A model generated the notes under the pieces. That model was not told the origin of the DNA. It ran no database searches and was given only the letters and a program-made list of their open reading frames with translations. From Merluccius polli (taxonomy: Eukaryota; Chordata; Actinopteri; Gadiformes; Merlucciidae), in the NCBI GenBank assembly GCA_030340625.1, contig JAOPHQ010005701.1, positions 124,001 to 188,000 of the forward strand: DNA of 64,000 bases. Direction: 5' to 3'. Below, one piece after another: positions 47,908 through 58,881 of the stretch; position 1 is the stretch's first letter; each line of letters starts with the position of its first letter. The translations under genes were made by a program, and so were the position numbers.

Positions 47908-48930
47908 TAGTGACCACAGAGAGGAGGAGAGGACGTAAAGACCAGACCCTCACTGTAAATCAGGAGTCTACTACTCACTAGGCCTACACAGCACTTGAAG
48001 AAATAATTGTAAGGGTAAGGACTTTCTCTTACATATTTCAACCTCAGAGTATTTTTTTTTTCTCGAACAATTAAAACACATCACCCGTCGTGCATCGAGC
48101 AATTCCAATATTTGAACTTTAAAATGTTTAAAATTGAAAAAATTGATATCGATTTTTTTGGTTTGGTTTTTCCAAATAAGTGTATGGTTTAGAAACTCAA
48201 CGTAAAGAATGCAGTTCATGTGGACATTCCTCTGGTTCTGGCTGGGCCACTGGGGCCCATTATCCAAACCATATGTAGAGCATGTGCGTAACCAGATACA
48301 AGCCCCTCTGAGCTGTCATTAATCTCAGCGCTCGTCGGCCAGGGGAGAAACGCCTGGACAACCATTTGCAGGGCGAAGAACACACCCACCCCTGAATGTA
48401 TGTTATAAACACAGAGCCGCTTGGACTGATAGGTGTGCCCCCAGGAGGCAACATAAGGAGGCCATATTTGAGGATAAAGTTACTAAAAAAATGGAAATGT
48501 TATGTATGCTTGAGTACATCACTGAAATTAACATTTTATGAAAGTTAGACCGATAGATAGAAAGAGAAAGGTAGGGTGTATAGTTGTAAAGAGATTATAC
48601 ATTGTTACGTGTAAAAAAAAACGATCTATTCTCCAAAAGAAACAGTGTAGATTATGTTTACAGTCTTTGGTAAGAGAAGAAGTCGCATTCGTTCATCCCG
48701 AGTCGAGTACTATTTCAGGACATTGTTTAGGATTTAGGAAATCGACCTCTGTAGCTACAACCCTCCTTCATTCTGGCTGAGACGCCACTTTCAGAGCAAT
48801 CTGTCCCAGAGTGAGTTGCCGTTGTGTAATCAAATGTAATGTGGATTACCCTTCTAGTCCGGACTAGCCTATACTTCTAGTGCAACGTTTGCCAGTCTCA
48901 ACTCCTTTGGTCCAACCATAGCAAAAATGC

Positions 48931-48989
<59 letters not shown>
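48931..48989. repeat. (ATC)19 microsatellite
   Basis: A pure ATC/TCA trinucleotide tract of about 59 bp. Confidence 0.95.
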
Positions 48990-48993
<4 letters not shown>

Positions 48994-49714
48994 CCACATC
49001 CTTGTTTATAGACCGGAGAGCACAGGGTTTTGATTGTAGATAGTAGATGATTGGTCTGTCTGATGTGTGGTGTGTGTGTGTGTGGGGGGGGGGGTGAAAT
49101 CCCCAGTCAAATTCGCATGACAGATGGATGCAGATTGTCTCCGTGCTGCAGACCTTTACTACAACGGGCGGTGCGAGGGAGAGATTGGGGGGGTGTGGGA
49201 AGCGGCACTTTAAGGTTGTTGCTGCTAAGCTGAAGTGGACATGTACGGCTGCAGCAGCAGCAGCAGACTGTGCTGCGCTGGTAGAGATGTCATGAGTCAC
49301 CGCGCAACTATTTGGACCCAGCTAGGTACGGGTTATAGACCCGCACATTTTCAGATTAGTCTGCAGTCGTTAAAAAAAAAAAAGTTTCTATGATACTTGA
49401 TACTGGTTATAAAGTACTGTGTAACCCACAAAGTGGCTCTCTTCATTTTAAAGAGTGTGCTGTTGAGAGCTGGAGTATTTTAATGTGTGAATATGTACAC
49501 ATGCACACAGACTTTATTTATAGATTCACACAACAATGTGTGCGCCTGTGTGTGTGTGTGTCTCTGTGCCTGTGTGTGTGTGTGTGTGTGTGTGTCTGTG
49601 CCTGTGTGTGTGTGCACTTTGCCTGTGTCTCTGTGCCTGTGTGCTTACGTGTGTGCGTGCACATGCGCGCATGCATGCGAGTGTGTGTGTGTGTGTATGC
49701 ATACCTGTGTGTTT

Positions 49715-49719
<5 letters not shown>

Positions 49720-49766
<47 letters not shown>
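49720..49766. repeat. GT tract ending at the EMP3 3' splice site
   Basis: A GT dinucleotide run ends in GTGTGCAG, whose final AG (49766-49767 region) is the acceptor of the EMP3 exon that carries the start codon. The run takes the place of a normal polypyrimidine tract. Confidence 0.85.
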
Positions 49767-49768
<2 letters not shown>

Positions 49769-49795
49769 AACCAGGAGGTGCTCCTGTCAGCCACC

Positions 49796-52731
49796 ATGGT
49801 CCTGCTCCTGCTGTCTGTAACCGGGATACATCTGGTCACCCTGGCCCTGCTCCTCATCGCCACCCTGGAGAAGGTGGGTACTGCAGCCGCCAGCCTGCTG
49901 CTATAGGGCTTGTACATCACAATGACCGCCTCCATTTTGGAAGCATAGGAGCATTGGATGGGCATGTTAGTTATTATGTTAGCAGTCATGGATTTTTAGT
50001 AATTAATCGTGAAATGATTTGTCATTTTGGGGAGACATTGTTGTGTTTGAAACTACCACAGCGTTTCTCATGCGAGATGTGGCAAAACAACATTTTCATT
50101 AGGTTCCTAGCTAGCTCCCAAGTGTACTTGACCTCAAGGTCACCCTCCAATTACACCATTTCATGTTGGGCTAGATCCTACTGCATTGGAGATAAATGTT
50201 GTTGCTATAAATTCATATAATAGGAAAGCGATAGGAACTTGGCCTCAACCAGGGGGTGCCTTGGGATCGCTCGGTTAAAATCTCAAGTCTGTCAGCCAAA
50301 AGCGGGCCGTGTGGGGGGCCATGTGGGGGGCCGTGTGGGGGGCCGTGTGGGGGGCCGTGTGGGGGGCCGGCTAACGCCTCCCATTGCCATTGGATCGAAA
50401 GTACGCCACGTAATAATGGGGTGCGGATCACCCCCCCCGGGGTCACACACAATATTCGGTGTGGGGGTCTCTGTAATAAAGGTGTCAAGTCTCGGGGCGG
50501 TGAGACCTTCCTATCTTCAATCGTTTTGCAACCACATTCTGAGCGAATAGGATTAGCAGGTTACACTTCTGAGAAGCTCTGACATTTGTTAGGAACTAGC
50601 CCAACAGGAAGTGGCATAATTTGAGGGTGACCTTTAGGTCAAGTACACTTGGGAGTACAAACAAGACTCGCTAGAGACCTGGCGTCTCTTTTACATAAAA
50701 GAGGGCCTAAAGGACATAAGATTATCAATCTGGTGGCTCTAGCCCAACAGGAAGTGATTCAAATGAGTAGTTCAGAGGTAATCAGAAGATTAAAAAAACA
50801 CACCATTAATAGGGGCCTAGAATGACTTGGGAATAAGATGGAGACATGGGGTCTCTTTTATATGAATCAGGGCATTAAACTCTACTAAAATGATACATTT
50901 GGAGGATCTAGCCCAACAGGAAGTGACTGAATAATCTGCCTACACTGCCACCAAGTGGACCAAAAAATGGACCCAATGGACAACCCGGTATCATGCTTTT
51001 TCGTGATATTTGGCTATGGTGTCATGCCGTCTATTCTGTGAGCCATCTCACTTTTTTTTCATCTTTGTTGAGACATTTGTTGCACATGCACAGTACCGAT
51101 CGGGCAAATTTGTAATAACTTACAAACTGAACTGAACGAAGATTATGACAATAAAATGCACATTTCTCACTATGAATGTTATCAAAACGCATTTTAATGC
51201 CAAAACTATCGTAAAATATTGCATTTTCCACTGGGAATAAAAGGAATAGGCCTATCAGCCATTTTGTTTTGCTTTGGCAGACAGAAGCTTGATGGTCACG
51301 TGACATTGATGCAGGCCAATAGAAAAGAATAGGCCAAAAAACATGGGCATCTCACACTTTTAGAGCCGTTATTGTGAAACTACTACGTTTTGTGCTGTGG
51401 TCCAACACAGCTATTACACTTTTTGACGTGAGACTGCATTGGATTTTACAGCACTACAACTCTCTTGAGTCCTCTCAATATGGCTGAGTATCGTCAACAA
51501 AAAATACCATGATGCATTCTGATGTACACGCCCTATACTGGTCTGGTGCATCTCATTGTTAATGGTTGTATCAATAAATAGGTAATAAAGTATGATTATT
51601 AGTCACTACAAAGAAAGTAGTGTCTTTCTTAGTAAAACTAAGAAATACATCCATATATTTGATGTATGTTGGTATGCAGAGTCTTTCTTTTTGTATTGAA
51701 ATGTGATTTGGAAAGTGCATTTAGTCAAAATGGGGATGCATTAAATATGCCAAAGTCATTTTCCCAGAGTTTAAGTTTAATTTTCCCTTTCTCTTTGGCT
51801 TGTAGTCCTGGTGGGTGTGGAACGATTCGGAAGTCACAGACCTGTGGTATAAATGTTTCCATGACAACACAACAGATGATTGGTTGTGTACTGCTGCTAA
51901 TGAAATTGGTAAAGAGCTTTTTAGTTTTTTTTGTGTATGTTTGTTCACATGCATGTTTAGATTGTGTGTGCGTGTGTGTGTGCGTGCGCTTGTGTGTGGA
52001 TGCATCTATTTCCGCGTGCATGTGTGGGCGAGCATGAAGAGAGGGTGCATGCATGCACATCTGCATGGGTGTTTGCACATGCAAAACCGTATGAATATGT
52101 CAGCCTGGTTTCATGTGAGGTCAGCCGTGTAATACATTATAAAGTGGTTTTGTATGAGATGTTTTCCTGCTCTTCCAGCCTGGCTGCAGTCTATCCAGGC
52201 CTTGATGGTGCTGGCAGTGGTCCTCTCCTCCATCTCCTTCCTGGTGTTTGTGGGTCAGCTGTTCACTTTGTCAACCGGGGGGCTCTTCTACCTTACAGGC
52301 CTCTGCCAAACCTTCGCAGGTCAGTCGTCATGCAGCTAATGACTGGGAACATTATCTTCTACCTTGAAATAATATGGGGGAAATCTGTGGAGGTGTTCAA
52401 AATTGTGGGACGTGTTTCATATCACAACATAATAAGTATCCGAAGTCCCCCTATACTTATTCCCCAGATAGTATACTACATAGGGTTCACTATGAAGCGA
52501 ATTGGTATCGAGCGCACAAGTGAGTTATTCCATATTTAAACATGCGGTCCTTCAGGTTTCGCCGCCTTCGCCGCCTGCCTTATTTTCACATTCCGCCGGA
52601 AGGAGATCCTGGACGACGTCAGAGATGTGAGCGCGGGCCACTTCGGCTACTGCTTCATGATGGCCTGGGCGTGCGTCCCCCTCCTGTTGCTCAGCGGAGT
52701 CCTATACGTCCACCTGCGCAAGAAGCAGTGA
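49796..52731 (+). CDS. emp3: EMP3, epithelial membrane protein 3 (PMP22/EMP family)
   Basis: Four coding exons, 49796-49873, 51806-51908, 52179-52319 and 52556-52731, join in phase to give 165 residues, the usual length for this family. The start MVLLLLSVTGIHLVTLALLL is the first transmembrane helix. The first extracellular loop carries the family pattern W...LW..C (SWWVWN, DLWYKC), a second cysteine and an N-glycosylation site NTT. QALMVLAVVLSSISFLVFV is helix 2, GLFYLTGLCQTFAGFAA helix 3 and CFMMAWACVPLLLLSGVLY helix 4. The C-terminal tail is VHLRKKQ. EMP3 is a plasma-membrane tetraspan protein linked to cell adhesion and proliferation. The LYVHLRK end and the GLFYLTGLC motif favour EMP3 over EMP1, EMP2 or PMP22. 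An ATTAAA signal lies at 52962-52967. The first coding exon directly follows a GT tract. Confidence 0.88.
50110..50655. repeat. Inverted repeat with about 70-bp arms in EMP3 intron 1
   Basis: The left arm (about 50110-50178) contains CTCCCAAGTGTACTTGACCT and ATGTTGGGCTAG. The right arm (about 50590-50655) contains CTAGCCCAACAGGAAG and AGGTCAAGTACACTTGGGAG, its near-perfect inverse. Between them is a 12-bp minisatellite of CCGTGTGGGGGG units (50307-50369) and GC-rich sequence. The termini resemble a mobile element of a type I cannot name. Confidence 0.8.
50590..50930. repeat. Diverged tandem units containing TCTAGCCCAACAGGAAGTGA
   Basis: The motif CTAGCCCAACAGGAAGTG occurs at about 50596, 50739 and 50908. 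Related text such as GTCTCTTTTA and AGGGC lies between copies, indicating an old tandem duplication of roughly 145-170 bp. Confidence 0.7.
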
Positions 52732-53330
52732 GACACACACACACCCCTCCCACAGAAATCTCCATCCGAGAGATGTGATGCTCTTCTGTTTCGATGGATG
52801 TTTCACTTCGTTTCAGATGAAGATGAAGGATTAAAATAAGTACCTTTGTTTATCTCAGTGGAGATGAAGATCCACTTCATGAAGATGTTTCTCCATTTAC
52901 ATTGTAAGATACACTAATGATGATTTTTTTTGGTGGTGTTGTGCACATTTCTATATTTTCATATTAAATTCTATACAAAACGATATCAAGTACAGCCCTC
53001 CTCTTATTTTGCATTCATGCCTCGAGACATGGAATTGACGGCAGTGTACCACATGAATTACGCTGAATGGTTCAATTGTTGGTTTTGTGTTGTGTTTGTC
53101 TAACATGCTGCCGGAGTCAGGTGTGTTACAATGCTCTTTAAACACAATGATTTCATAGTGCTCTGTGCAATCACTAGCACTCGTGATATTGTGCAACTCC
53201 GTGGAGAACCTTTGTTATGAAGGTGTTTGCAGACCGCAAAACAGAAGAACGAGTATAATAATCACACTTATCACCAACTCACTGCAAAGTGGGCCAATTA
53301 TTTAAATCATACACGTGTGTGTGTGTGTGT

Positions 53331-53369
<39 letters not shown>

Positions 53370-53992
53370 TGTGTGTGTGTGTGTGTGTGCGCGAGTGTGT
53401 GTGTGGGTATGTTTGTCATGTGTTTGAAAATAGTAATACATGTTGATAAAGATTACAAATTAATCTTTCTTTAAATATGTGTACACTCTGCTGATGAGTT
53501 GATCGCCAAATGCCAAATGCAATACAAAATACCGTAGCCTATAGTTGCTCTTGACAAAGTGAATTACTTCACAGTCATACACCTGCCTTCCAGCAAACCT
53601 ACCAGTCAGGAAAGACCAGTCAGAGAACTGTTCTGCAGGGAGTAAACGACGACATCCGGATACAAGACATACCACAGAGATAAACAGCAAGGGAAAGAAC
53701 CACTACCTCACAGCAAGGAAACAGTAAGTCATTTACTTTACCAGCTGTAGAATACAAATATCAGGTAATGTGAGTTTCGTGTTTTGTGTAAATGTGTTCT
53801 TCTGTTGTTGTTTTTTTTATAACTGAGGCAGACAGTAGAGGAGGTGGGCGGGGCTTGGAGCAGGTTAAAGTGCATGTGTGTTTTAAACAGCTGAATGATT
53901 TAGCAGAGCACTATGGCCTGGAGCCAGCCGGCCGGGTGAAGCTACACAACAGGAAGGGTTAAGGAGTGGGATGTAACATATCAAGAGCAGGA

Positions 53993-54028
<36 letters not shown>

Positions 54029-54463
54029 TACTCACTCACGACTCTCCAAAAAAATGATGATCTTTAAAAGGAAATATCCAACATATCATGTGCTAGTGTG
54101 TGTTAGGGAGATCACAGAAGTTGCCCATATGGCTAGATTGGAATATGTGAATTTTCTTGGAAAGGAATCTTGAATCAACTGATTCTGCAAGCTCACCAAA
54201 GGAGATTATCGGAGGTCCTTCCTTTTAATCTTCACCCAAAGGATGATCGAACCCTGCTTCTTTGAAAAAGGATTTTTACATTTTCGTGTGCCAAAGAATA
54301 ATGCTGCACCTGCACTTTCCTGTTCTGTTGGTGTTCTCAGGGTAGAGCCATGAGGGCGGTGGACAAGTCGGTAAGTCTCTCTCTCTGTGCAACAGTGTGA
54401 CACGCTTGGCTTTGTACTCCAGCCTCCCCACGCCACAACACCACAACAACAAGGGGAGCGACC
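52732..54463. other. EMP3 3' UTR and FAM83E upstream region
   Basis: No coding signal was seen. The region includes GT tracts (about 53310-53405), a CA tract (about 53995-54024) and a possible non-coding FAM83E exon ending at about 54371 (GACAAGTCG before GTAAGT). The coding exon may then begin at the CTCCAG acceptor near 54421. Confidence 0.4.
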
Positions 54464-57400
54464 ATGTCACACTCCCAACAGCAGAGCCTGGACGAGGAAG
54501 CGGTGTTCCTCCCCGTCACCGAGAGCTGCCCCGGGTTCCTCCACTGCGAGGGCGAGCGTCTGGCCGTGGAGCGGCTCATGAGCGCGGGCCCCGCCGCCTT
54601 CTACGCCTGCCTGGGGGCCGAGAAGCTGGGCAGCTTCCTGTCGCAGGAGGAGGTCAACCAGATCAGCGGCTGGGTACAGGATTACGCCGCCAGCCCGCTG
54701 CAGGTGGTGGTGGTGCCGGCGGCGGCGGAGGAGGAGGAGGAGGGGGAGGGGGAGGAGGGGAACGATAAGGACGGGGGGGGCTCAGTGGTGCGATGCCTCC
54801 TGTCCGGCTACTTCCCCACTCACTCCGACTCCCCTGCCCCGTTCCTGGACCTGGGCTGGCCCGAGAGGAGCGTCTGGCTGGGCCGGGACTGCGTGGAGGT
54901 CTTCACCAGCCCGCCGGAGGAAGGACAGCCGTCCATCAGGGAGATCGTCAGGAGGCACCTGCAGCAGGCCAGCCAGGTAGACGATGAGACACAGAGGAGT
55001 CTGTGAAGTGTGAAGTGTGAAGTGAATTGGGTTGGAGTTGTCTGACATTCACCTGACGTATTATGGAATCAAAATATTAAAACATCTCTCACGATACGGG
55101 GGGCTGCCTTGTCTCTGGCCCTCACAGGTTATCGCCATAGTAACGGATAGATTGACGGACAACGCAGTAATTGGCGATCTGCACAGCGCCGCTTCTCGGG
55201 GTGTCCCCGTTTACATCATCCTAGATCAGAGGGCCATGCAGGAGGACAACACACCCAGCAAGCTCCGGCACCCGGTGAGTCACACTGACAATGCCTCTTC
55301 ATTTAAGAGAAGCTTATGAGCGTAAACATTGAACATATAAAAGCCCACCTCTTTTGGCACGACTTTGGGTAATCCTAATCCAAAGATCCCTAGCATTTTG
55401 TTACCCGCACCGGTCACAATGCCAATTGTTACATTTGTAACACAGAAACAAAGCTCATGCAGATGCTCCTGTCTATAAACTCACTCGGTGACTGTTCACA
55501 TTGTCATTAGAACAATTCTCCGACACACCTAATTTTTCAACTCGAGGCAGGTGCCTCTAAAACACAGCATAGTTGTTTTAGTTAAATAGATACATGGACA
55601 GGCTAAGAATGCAAAATGCACTTAAAGAACGACACTGAACAGGTTGCACTGCATTTGTCTGTCTGTCTGTTTGGGCGTGAGCCAGAGAGAGATAATCGTG
55701 TATATAATGTCAATCTGAAGACAAATGTACCAATACAAAATATACCTGAGCCATATATGAAATGTTTGACTCAAGGTTTGGGCAGTTTAGTCTTTGGATT
55801 TGAATTTGATCGGCCCCTCACACAGCACATGCAGGTTCGCGTCCTTGGAGGGAAAACGTTCTGCTCGAGGGAAGGAAGGATGGTGGTCGGCCAGATGAAA
55901 GACAACTATATCCTGGTGGATCTAGAGACAGTCATCCACGGCAGCTACAGGTACAGGCTGCACAAACAGGCGTCTTTCCACAGAGGCTATGTTTATGACG
56001 TGTCTCCCGATAATAATCCTACTTGACCTTCTCCTACACTCGCCAGTCTTACCTGGACGGACGCCCACCTGCACCGGCAGCTCGTCACTCTCCTCAGCGG
56101 CCCGGTGGTCGGATCCTTCGATCGAGAGTTTCGCATCCTGTTCGCCGCCTCGTTCCCCGTCCCGGAGGAGCGTGCGGCTCCCCAGACCGCGGGGGATTCG
56201 ACCCATTACCGACTGAACGACTTGTCGGACCTCTGGTACCCCAACCGCCCCCCGCTGGAGCCCCTCCTGAGCCCCCCTCCTCCGCCGCCCATGGACAACC
56301 CTCTGGACTGGGAAGCGCTGGGGGTTTTCCGCAGGAGCAGTCCCAACAACCCGCCAGATGAAGCGACGGCCTTGGAGAGGCCTACACAGGATGACGCTGG
56401 GCCTTTACAGAAACAGCCGCCCGCCGCAGATGAGTTTCCACAGGACGTAAATAAACGTCTGGATAAAAGGTAGGCTACGCAAAAACACACTTCCTGAAGG
56501 CATGTGGTCCCGATAAGGAGATATATTGGTTGATTGGTTCTTTTAAATGGTCAAATTTGATTCACTACACGCTCTAGCTATATCTATTATCTATAAATGT
56601 TTTCTTTAGTTTTTTTTCCCCAACATGAATTAAAAACACACATTTCAAACACAAATTATTATTAGTTATGGATTGCATAACATGCAACTACATTCTTCAT
56701 GTCTTATCGCTCTCCTGGCTTGGCTCCACTGACCCATAAAGCACAGTGTGGTTTCTGTTCTGCATTAAGAGATGTTTGAACATGTCCATACCTTCCTCTT
56801 CTCTTTGTCAGGGGCAAGCAAAGGGATAAAACCACTCCAGGGGTAAACAATGTTCGAGATATACAGTCAAGTTCCAAGTAGGTCTTGAAGATAAGATAAG
56901 ATGCTAAATGTTGAAGACTTTGTACCGCATTGTGTTTAAAGCTAATGTATGGTAATGATACTATTTTAATGATGTTGGCTTGTCTTCTCTGCAGCACCCG
57001 ACTCTCTATGACAGATAGTATCAACTCCGCTACTGCTGAAATACAACAGAGGTAAGATGAATAGAAAAAGGAAGCAGAGACCATAAGACATGTCTTTATA
57101 AAGCATTTATATGGCAAACCTGTTTCTTATAATGTATTTATTTTTTCTCATCCAGGATTGGACCCAAAATTGAACGGCCCTTTAACAGAAATCTCTACAA
57201 AACCAGCACCAACGATGTTGATGACAGAACAATGCTTAAGCGCGTAGAGCGCAGGAAAGACACAACCTTACGGCATGACAACGCGTCGCACACCACCAAT
57301 CAGAGACAAGATCACACAAAAGCCCTGGAATCCTTTCACGAAGATGATGACATGGATGAAATGAGCTTCAGAGCGGAGAAGCAGCAATCTTCTAGAGTGC

Positions 57401-58287
57401 GTTACTGCCTCACTAATTCACTAATAGAGATACATACACATGGAGATACTTGTGTTCTTACCAAACCTTGTAAACAAGGATGAGCTATGTAGAATAAGTG
57501 TGTGTAATTGAAGTTGAAGTTTGAAGTTTTGCGTTTGTTTCCTTTTATGTGAGTCCTAATACTAGATCTCTTTTGGAAAAGTGTCACATTTACAACCCAT
57601 TTAGAACTGAAACAAATGAAGCTTATGTTTATATCATTAGGTTGGATTACAAGAACACATGCCTTCAAACCTGTGACTTTGTAGAAAGCGCTCTTTTCTC
57701 TCCTTACAGAAACCTTTGATACTGAGGGTGCCACAGAATGGCAACTTCAGCTCTCTGAGTGACATCATGAGGAGACTGCAGCCTCAGCAGAGCTCCTCAA
57801 GACAGCAGACGATAGGATCCAAGATGGCGCTGTCGGAGCTGAGTAGATCCATGATGGACCTCAGCACACACAACACAGATTCAACTCAAGACAGGGGAAC
57901 AGCAGTGCCGAGGTTGCAGGCCAATGTAAGCAACTCACATTGTGTGTGTGGTGTGTGTATGTGTGTGGTGTGTGTGGTATGTGTGTGTGTGTGTGCACAT
58001 GCATGCATGTGTGCATGCATGTGTGTGTGTGTGTAAATTAAAAAACACAAAAAAACCACAATACAAATATAAATAAATACATCCTCCTTTTTTGATAGTT
58101 CTTTGACCCGGGTCGCATAACACCGGCCATCACCTTGATGAGGAAAAGGAATGACGAGTTGAAGTCTGGGCTGTACCGGACACCAAACCTCTACCAGCCC
58201 AGCGCCAGGCCTAGGAGTGCTCAGTTTGGATTACAAATGGACTGGAGGAGCCCGCCGAGCGACAGGGAGCCGGACACGAAATACTAG
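54464..58287 (+). CDS. fam83e: FAM83E-like DUF1669 protein
   Basis: Nine coding exons join in phase: 54464-54976, 55128-55274, 55826-55950 (or from 55835), 56047-56469, 56812-56877, 56995-57051, 57156-57396, 57710-57925 and 58099-58287. They give about 658 residues. The DUF1669 fold, a phospholipase-D-like domain without lipase activity, spans roughly residues 15-310 and includes LRLGWPE-like DLGWPERSVW, VPVYIILDQ, TWTDAHLHRQLVTLLSG and FDREFRILFAASFPVP. The F-x-x-x-F pair (FDREF) used by FAM83 proteins to bind CK1 kinases is present. The remainder is polar and low-complexity, with an acidic EEEEEGEGEE insert early on. Similarity around the HLHR-LVTLL segment and the proximity of EMP3 favour FAM83E over other FAM83 members. 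The third exon appears to lack about 15 residues that human FAM83E has before the VRV motif. AATAAA lies at 58536-58541. Confidence 0.85.
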
Positions 58288-58730
58288 ATTAGAAAAAAGG
58301 AGCGGAGAGGAGGTGCAAGAAGAAAAAGCTGTTCCTGATTATGCTAAACAGAGAGCCAACAACATCATTCAGTGTTAATATCCCCCAATGACGTGAAAAA
58401 AAGCCTATGCATACACAAAGAACAAACCAGCAATCAAACCAAAAAACTAACATTTTGTTATGTCTTATATTATAACAGGTGAATGTGCATTGCCTCACAG
58501 AATGGCATTTAGAAAATATCTATTGACTATGTATGAATAAAATATTATTTTGTGTATTAACTGTGTTTAAAGTCATTCACTGAAAAAACCCAAAACAAAC
58601 TGATGATATTAATTCAGCTGATTTATACTTTATTATACTGTTTTTAAGGTTAACGTTCTGCATATGAACCGCTAGATGGCGATCACGGCAAAACCGCCGC
58701 CTGCACGTTTTAAAGCAGAAGAAGAAGAAA

Positions 58731-58740
58731 TACCGGAAGC
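58731..58740 (+). promoter_or_regulatory. ETS-type motif in the presumed UTP3 promoter
   Basis: ACCGGAAGC, about 140 bp upstream of the UTP3 start codon, matches the ETS-family (GABPA/ELK) consensus common in housekeeping promoters. The whole FAM83E-UTP3 spacer is under 600 bp. Confidence 0.5.
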
Positions 58741-58881
58741 ACATGTAGTGCATGAACCTAAACGTGTTTAGGCTGTGCTACGATAGCAGCTGAACTTTTA
58801 ACAACAAATGAAAACAGTAACGTTTGAGGCGACTTTACACGGTTTGTAAGACGTCCGCGTCTTCACACTCAGGACTTCAAC

